A DNA stretch of 64,000 nucleotides from Aphelocoma coerulescens (taxonomy: Eukaryota > Chordata > Aves > Passeriformes > Corvidae): NCBI RefSeq assembly GCF_041296385.1, contig NC_091015.1:93542004-93606003 (forward strand), read 5' to 3'. Numbering within the stretch: the first letter of the stretch is position 1; every line of letters starts with the position of its first letter. Under the pieces are notes generated by a model. It was not told the DNA's origin, did no database searches, and saw nothing but the letters and a program-made list of their open reading frames with translations. Position numbers and translations under genes: made by a program. Below are positions 60,301 through 64,000 of the stretch, one piece after another.

Positions 60301-62628
60301 GATGTTACAGTGAGTATGGATTTGGTTCCTGGATTACTCTGAATAGAGTCCACTCCAAGTAGCACAGGGATTATTCTAACTTCACAGCCTTTGCTCCAGG
60401 TTTGGCCATGTTCCAAATGGAGAATGTAGCTGAACAGTCAACAAATCTCTAGGAATTTCTCTGTATTAAAGGATTTCCTTCCTAAAGGTGTTGCATTCTG
60501 GCTTTATGTTCAAAATACCTTTCCCCAAAATGAAGAGCAGCCATTGTACATGCTGTGACTTGGGGGTGTCTGAGCTCAGAGCATCAAATATGTATTTTAG
60601 GAGGTATGCTGGACTCCTTATAATTCAGAGATGCCCTTACAGAAAGACATGGCTTTTTAGAAGCTAATCCAAAACTCACATTCCAATGTAAAAACTTCCA
60701 GCAACTTCACTGGGTTTATGCCCTGTACAACTGCATGTATCTTCTTCTACCAGAAATAACCAAGTATTTAGCAGTGAGCAGCTTTTTCCTGTCAAATATT
60801 GCTATATTGTACGAAATGACATAAGTAGGCCCCTACTGTTGTGCTTATCTTGCCGTTTTCAGTGGTCATGCTGTCCCTGTGATGCAAGTGTGCAAATGGC
60901 TTGGCTGCTCCCCAGGATTCCAGGTACCGGGTCATGCGGACAGAAGCTCTCATTTTGGCTCCATCGAGAGTATGCCGAGGCCGAATGTGGTGCTGAGGGC
61001 TTCGCTTCTCTCCCTGGTTGACAGAGGACAAAAGGTGATATCAGCCTTTGTGTTCATGACCCTTTGAAGCAGCAGTGCATCATCTGGCACCACAGATCTC
61101 CATGATTAGGGACGTATAAACGGAGAGGTGCTAAGAACCCGCAATTCTTAATGATATTGCTGGGAAATATCAGAGACTTATTTCTGAAGAGCGGGAAACA
61201 TTTGCACTGCAAACATTATATATCTGTAGGCAACAATAATAGCTCTGATCAATATCTTCTTGTAGTGAATTATTCAATAAAGAGATTAGTGGTCCTGCTC
61301 AAAATCAAGTATGACTGGCCACAAAAGAAAAGTACTACTAACCTTAGGATTGATTACAAAGTAAGTCTTAACATTATGCTCTTTCAGATATGGGTCCCTC
61401 ACATCTCCATCCCCATCTTCCACTTTGTAAGCTCCATTCAAATGCGCCAAGGTGACTGAGGTGATGTGAACACGGCTGAAATTATATTTTAAAAGAATGA
61501 CAAAGTCACAAATACTGATCAAAAGCAAAATTTGAACCTGATCAACATTTTTTACTTGTTTTCGGATACAACGTTTTTATGCTGATCACTTTATTTACAT
61601 TCCAGATTTTAGAAGCTGTGGTGGCCTGTGGGCCTGTGGTACACGGGACAAACAGAGTCCACTGGTGGGACAGTCCCTAGTACCAAAGGTTCCTCCCTAG
61701 GTTAGGGTGACAGAAAAGGCTTCCCCCAGGATGCTCTGTTCTGCTATGTTAATGTACCCCAGTTCTGCTTCCCCGGTTGGCCCATTGGCCTCCCCACCCC
61801 TTGTTACTTTACGTGTCCCTGCCCTAGAAGGTTCTCCACTCCCTGTTCTCCCATTGGCCCTTGCCCCATTGCCACTCCCTCAGAGTTCCTCATTGGCTCC
61901 CATATCCTAGCCTCACCTGTGTACCGCCCCTGTGCCCTCAGACCATTGGTCCCTGATGCTCTCTCCGCTCCCATATATAAACCTGGACCCTCCAATGTTC
62001 TTTGTCTTCATCCCTGGACCCCTTCACCTGTGTGGCTGCAATAAATCTCTCCTGTGGAACCCCATACGAAGACCCTTCCTGCATCTTTGCTGTTGACCCA
62101 TTTCCTGGAGCTATCTGTGTGTGTGTGCATGCACACGTGTGTGAGTGTGTGGTGGTCCTGCTGAGCGGCTTCGCCTTGGAGACGCTTTCAGAAGGTCGCA
62201 GCTCCTCACCATCCAGCACTGCAAACCCGGAGCACAATAAGAAGTTCTAATGGGCATAAATCTAAAAGTTTCCATCCACAAAAAAAAATGCTCCTTAAAT
62301 CACAGGAAATATTGAGTGCCCCAGTTTTGTTTTTTTTTTTTCTCAAGACAGCACCTAAGAATGATTTGAGGCATCTCCATGAAGGCTGAGGGCTTAAGAT
62401 GTGGTGCCTATGCATTTCTCCATGGCTGAAAAGTCCGTGTGTCCAAAGGTTAACAGAGAAGACTCTTACCCTGGGACTCCTCCAGCTTCCATGTGATTGG
62501 CCAGGGTAACATCATGGGACCACACATCGTACTGCCACTTCTGCAGCCCGATAACACCGCAGAGCACATTCCCAGAGTGCACTCCTACACGCATGTTAAT
62601 ATCAACTCCAGTCGCATCTCTCACTTTC
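242..62628 (-). CDS. ADCY2: Adenylyl cyclase type 2, 17 internal exons (spliced, partial)
   Basis: Membrane adenylyl cyclase that makes cAMP from ATP at the plasma membrane. The type 2 group (ADCY2, 4, 7) is stimulated by Gs-alpha and further by G-beta-gamma. Exons in transcript order are 62628-62470, 61475-61343, 61013-60837, 59516-59473, 57155-57075, 52912-52843, 50534-50437, 44745-44661, 33197-33060, 23775-23656, 19944-19760, 18258-18174, 12497-12339, 8030-7884, 6769-6662, 4634-4520 and 366-242. They encode 676 residues in one continuous frame: the end of C1a, C1b, TM7-12 and most of C2a. From memory of the mammalian protein (about 1,090 residues) this is roughly its last two thirds, less about 50 C-terminal residues. 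ADCY2 rather than ADCY4 or ADCY7 is called from the KPFAHL motif in C1b, the [16 protein letters not shown] stretch and near-identity throughout C2a. All introns are GT-AG. Start, stop and UTRs are outside the window. Confidence 0.96.
367..4519 (-). other. ADCY2: ADCY2 intron, 4.2 kb
   Basis: Between the two last C2a exons in the window. Apart from the CR1 copy at 436-850 it is ordinary AT-rich unique sequence. Short open frames show no recognisable domain. Confidence 0.9.
436..850 (+). mobile_element. CR1 LINE, 3' tail
   Basis: Plus-strand sequence runs through the familiar CR1 tail phrases: GGAGCTGGGGTTGTTTAGCC, CCTGTCTGAAAGGAGGCTG, GGTTGGTCTCTTCTCCCAGG, TGGGCTTCCCAGGGAGATGG, ending at GATTCTGTGGTTCTGTGAA. 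5'-truncated, as nearly all avian CR1 copies are. It lies antisense to ADCY2, only 70 nt upstream (in transcript sense) of the 366-242 exon, so its minus-strand copy sits just before that exon's acceptor. Confidence 0.9.
4520..4634 (-). CDS. ADCY2: ADCY2 exon: C2a, QXXER motif and helix
   Basis: 115 nt: 38 codons from [15 protein letters not shown] to NDFKLRV and one G of a split Gly. With the last Gln of the previous exon it makes QEPER, the QXXER motif linked to G-beta-gamma binding. [18 protein letters not shown] is a core helix of C2. The acceptor is AATTCAG|GAA and the donor is TAG|GTGAGT. Confidence 0.97.
4635..6661 (-). other. ADCY2: ADCY2 intron, 2.0 kb
   Basis: Unique AT-rich sequence with a GTACAA donor at 6661. 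I see no repeat family or open frame worth calling. Confidence 0.9.
6662..6769 (-). CDS. ADCY2: ADCY2 exon: C2a with adenine-site Lys
   Basis: 108 nt, phase 0 at both ends, 36 codons from [14 protein letters not shown] to NQEQCQ. SKPKFSG is the KF loop implicated in G-beta-gamma stimulation of type 2. The Lys of KTIGSTY corresponds to Lys938 of rat ADCY2 (adenine recognition) and the Ser four residues later to Ser942 (forskolin pocket). The exon ends in the region known as QEHA, here written QEQC. The acceptor is TTACAG|TTA and the donor is CAG|GTACAA, a weak donor. Confidence 0.97.
6770..7883 (-). other. ADCY2: ADCY2 intron, 1.1 kb
   Basis: Unique sequence. It includes a small inverted repeat, CTATTCCA-6 nt-TGGAATAG, at 7134-7155, too short to mean much. 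Confidence 0.9.
7884..8030 (-). CDS. ADCY2: ADCY2 exon: C2a core
   Basis: 147 nt, phase 0 at both ends, 49 codons from [15 protein letters not shown] to [24 protein letters not shown] is the first core beta strand and turn of C2; [19 protein letters not shown] is the following helix and strand. In C2 the two metal-binding aspartates of C1 are not conserved, as here. The acceptor is GGACAG|GAT and the donor is GAT|GTATGT. Confidence 0.97.
8031..12338 (-). other. ADCY2: ADCY2 intron, 4.3 kb
   Basis: Mostly AT-rich unique sequence. A more GC-rich block at about 9170-9640 contrasts with its surroundings but matches nothing I recognise. A pyrimidine-rich tract (T and C only for about 30 nt) lies at 11743-11777. 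Confidence 0.9.
12339..12497 (-). CDS. ADCY2: ADCY2 exon: signalling helix and start of C2a
   Basis: 159 nt, phase 0 at both ends, 53 codons from [18 protein letters not shown] to ARNLKNE. After TM12 a charged helix ([15 protein letters not shown]) leads into [15 protein letters not shown], the conserved start of class III cyclase domains. The acceptor is AACAG|AAT. The donor is GAG|GTCAGC, the weakest match to the 5' splice consensus among these exons. Confidence 0.96.
12498..18173 (-). other. ADCY2: ADCY2 intron, 5.7 kb
   Basis: AT-rich, with a (TA)10 microsatellite at 14406-14425. The segment 15540-16280 is more GC-rich and open for up to 130 codons on the plus strand (15667-16059), but that frame has no recognisable domain and is probably chance. 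Confidence 0.9.
14406..14425. repeat. (TA)n microsatellite
   Basis: About ten uninterrupted TA units directly after a T run (14398-14406). Probably length-polymorphic. Confidence 0.95.
18174..18258 (-). CDS. ADCY2: ADCY2 exon: TM12
   Basis: 85 nt: one base completing Arg, then 28 codons. [11 protein letters not shown] leads into [15 protein letters not shown], the last transmembrane helix, ending RQ in phase 0. The acceptor is TTTTATAG|G and the donor is CAG|GTAAGA. Confidence 0.96.
18259..19759 (-). other. ADCY2: ADCY2 intron, 1.5 kb
   Basis: Between the TM12 and TM10/11 exons. Unique AT-rich sequence; nothing else seen. Confidence 0.9.
19760..19944 (-). CDS. ADCY2: ADCY2 exon: TM10 and TM11
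   Basis: 185 nt, starting in phase 0: 61 codons and AG of a split Arg. [17 protein letters not shown] is TM10 and [19 protein letters not shown] is TM11, joined by the conserved RINYELK turn. The exon ends with [10 protein letters not shown] and YAMAPLR. The acceptor is TTGCCAG|TAT and the donor is AG|GTAGGT. Confidence 0.95.
21340..21660 (-). other. GC-rich coding-like patch, unidentified
   Basis: Within AT-rich intron, this 320-nt block is GC-rich and open on both strands. The minus frame contains helix-like text ([17 protein letters not shown], then [18 protein letters not shown]) after an in-frame stop. It looks like a decayed helical repeat protein fragment, but I cannot name a parent gene. 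It could equally be an old non-coding repeat. Confidence 0.2.
23263..23295. repeat. Perfect 14-bp hairpin, 5-nt loop
   Basis: Left arm GAATATTTTCAGGT (23263-23276), loop CAGCC, right arm ACCTGAAAATATTC (23282-23295). The arms are exact reverse complements. It lies about 360 nt downstream of the donor of the glycosylated-loop exon. Confidence 0.95.
23656..23775 (-). CDS. ADCY2: ADCY2 exon: glycosylated extracellular loop
   Basis: 120 nt, phase 0 at both ends, 40 codons from [14 protein letters not shown] to NNCFFLP. This is the extracellular loop between TM9 and TM10. It holds four N-glycosylation sequons within about 15 residues: NSS, NAS, NSS and NQT. Adenylyl cyclases are known to carry N-glycans in this loop. 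Two Cys residues (WCIQNNC) sit six residues apart. The acceptor is TTCTAG|TTT and the donor is CCG|GTAAGT. The loop sequence is the least conserved part of the family, so the call rests on frame, flanking splice sites and position. Confidence 0.9.
24752..25070 (-). mobile_element. CR1 LINE, 3' tail
   Basis: The plus strand reads AGAATCACAGAATCATTAGG, GTTGGAAGGGACCTCTGGAG, then TTCTTCCTCGTGTTGAGATG and CATTGCTTCTCATCCTGTCT. This is the reverse complement of the CR1 tail. In the element's sense the last part still reads as the CR1 ORF2 C-terminus (for example [20 protein letters not shown], a typical CR1 ending). It is in the same orientation as ADCY2, unlike the other clear copies. Confidence 0.92.
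25509..25950. repeat. Target-site duplication CTCAAA around the LTR
   Basis: CTCAAA occurs exactly at both edges of the LTR, 25509-25514 and 25945-25950, defining the insertion site in the ADCY2 intron. Perfect identity suggests a fairly recent insertion. Confidence 0.85.
25515..25944 (+). mobile_element. Solo LTR with 6-bp target-site duplication
   Basis: 430 nt, starting TG (TGTGGAAACC) and ending CA (TCTCTCCGCA). It is flanked by the direct repeat CTCAAA at 25509-25514 and 25945-25950. A 6-bp duplication is typical of class II (ERVK-like) avian retroviruses. Promoter-like motifs: CCAAT at 25774-25778 and 25816-25820, and a TATATTA box at 25861-25867. The usual AATAAA seems degraded to ACAAAA near 25883. 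No gag, pol or env sequence is attached, so it is a recombination product. Open frames across it on the minus strand are shadows. Confidence 0.85.
26285..26515 (-). mobile_element. Divergent CR1-like fragment
   Basis: The plus strand (GAAACTTGCAAGGACAGAGA, then ATGTTTTGTAGCTCTGCTGA and GAAGAGTCTGAAACC) resembles the reverse complement of an inner part of CR1 ORF2 tails. It is divergent and lacks the 3' end. Family assignment is tentative. Confidence 0.4.
27198..27365 (+). mobile_element. CR1 LINE, short 3' tail
   Basis: TTGCCCAGAGAAGTTGTGGA, GGGATGGCCCTGCTTGAGCA, GACCAGATGACC and GGTCCCTTCCAACC, ending CATTCTGTGATTCTGTG. This is a classical 5'-truncated CR1 end of about 170 nt, antisense to ADCY2. 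Confidence 0.88.
29799..30245 (+). mobile_element. CR1 LINE, 3' tail
   Basis: Starts GGGCCACAAAGATTATCAGA and runs through AGAGCTGGGGTTGTTCAGCC, AACAGGCTTCCCAGAGAGGT and TGTCCCTGCCCATGGCAAGG to ATTACTCTATGATCC. About 445 nt, antisense to ADCY2, diverged mainly in the middle. Confidence 0.9.
32733..32763. repeat. Perfect 13-bp hairpin, 5-nt loop
   Basis: Left arm TGCATAGATGACT (32733-32745), loop AAGGG, right arm AGTCATCTATGCA (32751-32763). The arms match exactly. It lies about 300 nt downstream of the TM9 exon donor. The stem is too short for a microRNA precursor. Confidence 0.95.
33060..33197 (-). CDS. ADCY2: ADCY2 exon: cytosolic loop and TM9
   Basis: 138 nt, phase 0 at both ends, 46 codons. 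[12 protein letters not shown] begins the short loop after TM8, [14 protein letters not shown] follows, and [14 protein letters not shown] forms TM9. The acceptor is GCTTAG|CAA and the donor is ATG|GTAAGG. A longer-looking open frame on the same strand starting with MDPEIIW is out of frame and not real. Confidence 0.95.
35870..36597 (+). mobile_element. Possible old LTR of a songbird endogenous retrovirus
   Basis: A GC-richer block with GGTAATAAACTTCATGCTGG at 35914-35933, TTATAAAGGGGG near 36157 and a CCCAGCTGCTGAACTCC end near 36555-36572. The wording resembles, from memory, a long LTR family common in songbirds, with phrases such as AAATTCCACATGCAAGACCC. I found no clear TG...CA ends or target-site duplication, so both family and limits are uncertain. 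Three overlapping short open frames here are not called. Confidence 0.35.
38353..38401. repeat. Perfect 12-bp inverted repeat, 25-nt spacer
   Basis: TGTGACAGCTCT (38353-38364) and AGAGCTGTCACA (38390-38401) are exact reverse complements. No target-site duplication or transposon body is evident around them. Confidence 0.9.
41128..41145. repeat. A18 homopolymer
   Basis: Uninterrupted run of 18 A. No retroposed sequence recognised before it. Confidence 0.95.
41897..42516 (+). mobile_element. LTR-like element, probably ERVL type
   Basis: The internal text GGAGCAGATAACCACTCTGC, then CTGCAGCCCATGG and TGAAGGAACTGCAGCCTGTG, is a purine-rich repeated theme of a bird-wide LTR family. The U5-like text ATCCCCAAGTTGAGTCTGC, GTAATTGGTCAGTGATC, ACCTTATCTCAAGCCATG supports this. 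The ends begin TGGTGAG and finish CTCACCA, a short inverted terminal match. A degraded poly(A) signal lies near 42340. No duplication of the target was found. Family naming is from memory; ERVL is a best guess. Confidence 0.55.
43808..43824. repeat. (GA)n microsatellite
   Basis: Eight or so GA units in the 11.5-kb intron. Confidence 0.9.
44661..44745 (-). CDS. ADCY2: ADCY2 exon: TM8
   Basis: 85 nt: one base completing Lys, then 28 codons [15 protein letters not shown] through CFAGQLL, ending in phase 0. Nearly all of the exon is one transmembrane helix. The acceptor is TTCTAG|A and the donor is TTG|GTAGGT. The flanking introns are 5.7 and 11.5 kb. Confidence 0.96.
44746..50436 (-). other. 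ADCY2: ADCY2 intron, 5.7 kb
   Basis: AT-rich unique sequence, with small simple repeats only: GTTT units near 47753-47770 and GCTGTT units near 48806-48822. I see no interspersed repeat or gene. Confidence 0.9.
50437..50534 (-). CDS. ADCY2: ADCY2 exon: TM7
   Basis: 98 nt, starting in phase 0: 32 codons ([14 protein letters not shown] through QILVLP) and then AA of a split Lys. Residues about 12 to 31 of the exon form one hydrophobic helix rich in Cys, Phe, Ile and Val, taken as TM7. The acceptor is TTCCAG|TAT and the donor is AA|GTAAGT. Confidence 0.96.
50535..52842 (-). other. ADCY2: ADCY2 intron, 2.3 kb
   Basis: Contains the A/C-rich low-complexity tract at 50816-50888. Otherwise unique sequence. 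Confidence 0.9.
50816..50888. repeat. A-rich and C-rich low-complexity tract
   Basis: A runs broken by CCCCCTCCCCCCC at 50827-50839. In transcript sense this is a G12-type tract (G7 A G5) between T runs, about 290 nt upstream of the TM7 exon acceptor. Confidence 0.9.
52843..52912 (-). CDS. ADCY2: ADCY2 exon: cytosolic linker before TM7
   Basis: 70 nt: one base completing Lys, then 23 codons from [17 protein letters not shown] to TLEKE, phase 0 at its end. This is the cytosolic approach to the second transmembrane block. The acceptor is CTTCTAG|GCAG and the donor is GAA|GTAAGT, a near-consensus site. The sequon NKT here is on the cytosolic side and so not expected to be glycosylated. Confidence 0.95.
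52913..57074 (-). other. ADCY2: ADCY2 intron, 4.2 kb
   Basis: AT-rich unique sequence with an AAT-rich stretch near 53650-53668 flanked by CTTTAATGGAAA copies. No transposon or gene recognised. Confidence 0.9.
57075..57155 (-). CDS. ADCY2: ADCY2 exon: C1b basic helix
   Basis: 81 nt: one base completing Arg, 26 codons from [18 protein letters not shown] to GINAQ, then AA of a split Lys. It is strongly charged and probably helical. The frame is open between a TTTCAG|A acceptor and an AA|GTAGGG donor. The exon links C1b to the linker before the second membrane block. The plus-strand reading frame covering the same bases is a shadow. Confidence 0.95.
57156..59472 (-). other. ADCY2: ADCY2 intron, 2.3 kb
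   Basis: Unique AT-rich sequence with a 32-bp tandem duplication at 59009-59069. Confidence 0.9.
59009..59069. repeat. Tandem duplication, 32-bp unit, about 1.9 copies
   Basis: ACTTTAAAATAATAAACACA begins at 59009 and again at 59041. The copies differ by one base (CAAC versus CAGC) before diverging. Local slippage or duplication. Confidence 0.9.
59473..59516 (-). CDS. ADCY2: ADCY2 exon: 44-nt C1b exon
   Basis: 44 nt: 14 codons, [14 protein letters not shown], then AG of a split Arg. It is the smallest exon here. DVPMGQ matches mammalian ADCY2, but the second half (RCRE) differs from what I recall for mammals. The acceptor is TTTTTTAG|GATG. Its pyrimidine tract is a run of GTTT repeats in transcript sense (59519-59541). 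The donor is GAG|GTAAAT. Because 44 is not a multiple of 3, skipping would shift the frame. Confidence 0.93.
59517..60836 (-). other. ADCY2: ADCY2 intron, 1.3 kb
   Basis: Ends in transcript sense with the (GTTT)n tract at 59519-59541 immediately before the AG of the 44-nt exon. Otherwise unique. Confidence 0.9.
59519..59541 (-). promoter_or_regulatory. ADCY2: (GTTT)n polypyrimidine tract of the 44-nt exon acceptor
   Basis: In transcript sense: TTTTTGTTTGTTTGTTTG, then T6 and AG. A tetranucleotide microsatellite serves as the 3' splice site tract; its U-richness suits U2AF binding. Confidence 0.8.
60837..61013 (-). CDS. ADCY2: ADCY2 exon: C1b with PFAHL motif
   Basis: 177 nt, phase 0 at both ends, 59 codons from [14 protein letters not shown] to ENGKISTT. 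It encodes the first part of the regulatory C1b region. The hexamer KPFAHL is present; in mammalian ADCY2 this motif has been reported as a G-beta-gamma contact needed for stimulation. Basic and aromatic residues ([15 protein letters not shown]) precede it. The acceptor is AACCAG|GG and the donor is ACA|GTAGGG, which is less than ideal at +4 to +6. Confidence 0.96.
61014..61342 (-). other. ADCY2: ADCY2 intron, 329 nt
   Basis: Shortest intron seen. GTTAGT donor and CAACCAG acceptor. No repeat. Confidence 0.92.
61343..61475 (-). CDS. ADCY2: ADCY2 exon: end of C1a
   Basis: 133 nt: one base completing Gly (GG|C), then 44 codons from [16 protein letters not shown] to KTYFVINPK. This is the last beta strand region of C1a (the KTYFVI motif recurs at the end of C2). 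The acceptor is TTTCAG|C and the donor is AAG|GTTAGT. It is separated from the next exon by an intron of only 329 nt, the shortest in the window, and from the previous exon by a 994-nt intron that carries an LTR. Confidence 0.96.
61945..61980 (+). promoter_or_regulatory. LTR core promoter (CCAAT and TATA)
   Basis: ATTGG at 61945-61949 and TATATAA at 61974-61980 are 24 nt apart, with a TTCTTTGTCTTC start-like segment about 20 nt further on. Would direct transcription opposite to ADCY2 if active. Confidence 0.6.
62040..62045 (+). terminator. LTR poly(A) signal AATAAA
   Basis: Canonical hexamer in the R region of the LTR, acting on plus-strand transcripts only. Confidence 0.6.
62470..62628 (-). 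CDS. ADCY2: ADCY2 exon: C1a catalytic domain, 3' part
   Basis: 159 nt, entering with one base of a split codon (probably Lys, AA|G) and leaving with GG of a split Gly. It encodes 52 whole codons from [11 protein letters not shown] to EAGGVP. It contains the cyclase signatures [16 protein letters not shown] and [12 protein letters not shown]. The C1 half supplies the metal-binding aspartates, which lie in exons outside the window. At the place where C2 has the catalytic Asn and Arg, C1 has VTLANHME, which is normal for C1. The acceptor is CCGCAG|G with a rather weak pyrimidine tract and the donor is GG|GTAAGA. A CR1 tail sits about 90 nt upstream in transcript direction. Confidence 0.96.
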
Positions 62629-64000
62629 CTGCGGTTGAGAATAAAACCTCTGTCAATGTATATAATAGGCCCTTTGTTTTCTTTTAATTTACCAGTCAAA
62701 TTATGTGGATGGCACACCTGTGGAAGTGCTCAAGGCCAGGCTGGATGGGGCTTAGAGCAACCCGCTCTAGTATGAGGTGTCCCTGCCCATGGCAAGGGAG
62801 TTGGAACTAGATGGTCCTTCAGGCCCATTCCAATCCAAAACATTCTATCATTCTATGATTCTATGAAAGAAGCATTAACAACAGTAATAACATTTACTTC
62901 TTTTTAGCATTGCCACCATTCTTTTAATGCTATGATTATATATTACCTCTCCTATTATCTTTATTTGCAGCAATTTGTAAAAATATTAATTCTCAAGTCT
63001 GTGTCTGAAGTTCCTTCTTTTATGTTCATCTGAAATTATTTGGGAGGGCTGAGATGAATAGAGGAAATGTTTTTAGTCTCAGAGTAGAACCTAAGGACTG
63101 TTTTTGTTCTACAGGCAGCTTTTGGAGGTCTGGAACTACTGTTACACACCCTTCTATCTAAAGACCCTAATGTTTCATCAGAGACCTTCTCACATCTGTC
63201 ATATCTGAGAGGAAGGATGAAAAACCCAGCACCTCAGGCTATTCCACAGGCTGGGGCTTGTACACTCTTTGGGGATATGGGCTCAGTGCCTTTCAGGCTG
63301 TGGAGAACACAGGCTCAACAGCCTTCCACATGCTTAGTGAATGCTGCACCCACTCAAACATTATGGAGCGATTGAAAGGCTGCCCTCACTGTGCAGACCA
63401 CATTTAAACCTTCGACTTTTCCAGTGACAAAGTATCTGTTCACTCCATCCCAAATCTCAGAAGGGCCTACACATAAGATAGGCATTTATCTTTGCAGAAG
63501 CAGCTCTTCTGAATCACAGGAGTGACTGAGGTCAAACAACCAGGAGGACATTTCCAGGCATATGTCATATGCGTACCCTTTGTAGAGAGTAATAAAACTA
63601 ATTCAGTTATCTATGGGCTTTTACAGCTCTAAGAAATGGGAAGATCATAACTTAACTGGATTTACTTATTTAAACCCCAATTCATGTGGACCCAAACCTA
63701 GCCAGTAATAAGGAACGTGCACATACACTTGGAGAAATTCGGGGTGTTAATGGAAGAAAAAACTACAGCATAAGGAACTCAAATGGCTCCTGTATATGAT
63801 TTGGGTGTATAGTTCTAGCAACATCTTCGATCTCAGTGATGAGAATTATCAGCTCAGTACCTTCTGAATTATTGAATTAAGGTGGCAGGTTTCTCTTTTT
63901 TTTTTTTTAAAAAGGGAACATAGAACACAACAGGCTTAATTTGATATGGTAAATCCTACATTTAAGCAGTAGTTCTCAAGTGTTTTTTTTCTGGGAAATG
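62629..64000 (-). other. ADCY2: ADCY2 intron, 3' part (runs off the window)
   Basis: Apart from the CR1 tail at 62716-62866 it is unique sequence. No frame carries the preceding C1a exon (the stretch with the second metal-binding Asp), so that exon lies beyond 64000. Confidence 0.88.
62716..62866 (+). mobile_element. CR1 LINE, very short 3' tail
   Basis: TCAAGGCCAGGCTGGATGGG, TGTCCCTGCCCATGGCAAGG, GAACTAGATGGTCCTTCAGG, ending with the CR1 repeat ATTCTATCATTCTATGATTC. About 150 nt, antisense to ADCY2, with intact terminal octamer-like repeats. Confidence 0.92.

Larger units (their letters stand above)
61617..62236 (+). mobile_element. LTR of an endogenous retrovirus, antisense to ADCY2
   Basis: GC-rich block starting TGTGGTGGCC and ending near CGGAGCACA. 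Four inverted CCAAT boxes (ATTGG) lie at 61784-61788, 61854-61858, 61893-61897 and 61945-61949, with a GC-box-like CCGCCCC at 61924-61930. TATATAA is at 61974-61980, and AATAAA at 62040-62045 is about 65 nt after the TATA box. This is a normal U3-R-U5 order on the plus strand. AGAAG occurs at 61611-61615 and 62240-62244, a possible target duplication, but it leaves non-canonical ends, so limits are uncertain by a few bases. No internal retroviral sequence is attached. A TG-rich stretch at 62115-62151 includes the 14-bp palindrome GTGTGCATGCACAC. Confidence 0.8.
61476..62469 (-). other. ADCY2: ADCY2 intron, 994 nt, mostly LTR
   Basis: About 620 of its 994 bases are the LTR at 61617-62236, leaving roughly 140 and 230 nt of other sequence at the two ends. 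Confidence 0.9.

Noticed and set aside
1..64000. CRISPR arrays, operons, tRNA or rRNA genes
   Set aside because: No regularly spaced repeats, ribosome-binding patterns, or cloverleaf or rRNA signatures were seen. The content is vertebrate intron and exon sequence.

Overview
The window is vertebrate nuclear DNA, almost certainly avian. It holds one recognisable gene, the central and 3' part of ADCY2 (adenylyl cyclase type 2), transcribed on the minus strand. Seventeen internal coding exons were located by translating the minus strand, placing each boundary at an AG acceptor and a GT donor, and checking that codon phases join. Together they make 2,029 coding bases and 676 whole codons with no frameshift or internal stop. 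The AT-rich base composition, the many CR1 LINE tails and the LTR types point to a bird, probably a songbird. That last step is inference.

Layout in gene order, from right to left. 64000-62629 is intron. 62628-61343 holds two exons for the end of catalytic domain C1a. 61013-57075 holds three exons for C1b. 52912-52843 is the cytosolic approach to the second membrane block. 50534-18174 holds six exons for TM7 to TM12, including an extracellular loop with clustered N-glycosylation sequons. 12497-242 holds five exons for catalytic domain C2a. The 5' exons (N-terminus, TM1-6, first part of C1a) lie beyond 64000 and the last roughly 50 residues plus the 3' UTR lie below 242. No promoter, start codon, stop codon or poly(A) site of the gene is in the window.

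The rest is intron. It contains five clear CR1 tails and one doubtful CR1 piece, and a solo LTR at 25515-25944 with a perfect 6-bp target-site duplication. A second LTR, at 61617-62236, keeps its TATA box, CCAAT boxes and AATAAA. There are also two more divergent LTR-like blocks, a few microsatellites, and three perfect inverted repeats of unknown origin. All LTR-like elements and four of the five clear CR1 tails lie antisense to ADCY2.

I found no novel biological system. The points most worth checking are the hairpins with 5-nt loops, the antisense LTR promoter in a short intron, a microsatellite serving as the polypyrimidine tract of a 44-nt exon, and the altered QEHA segment of the G-beta-gamma contact region.
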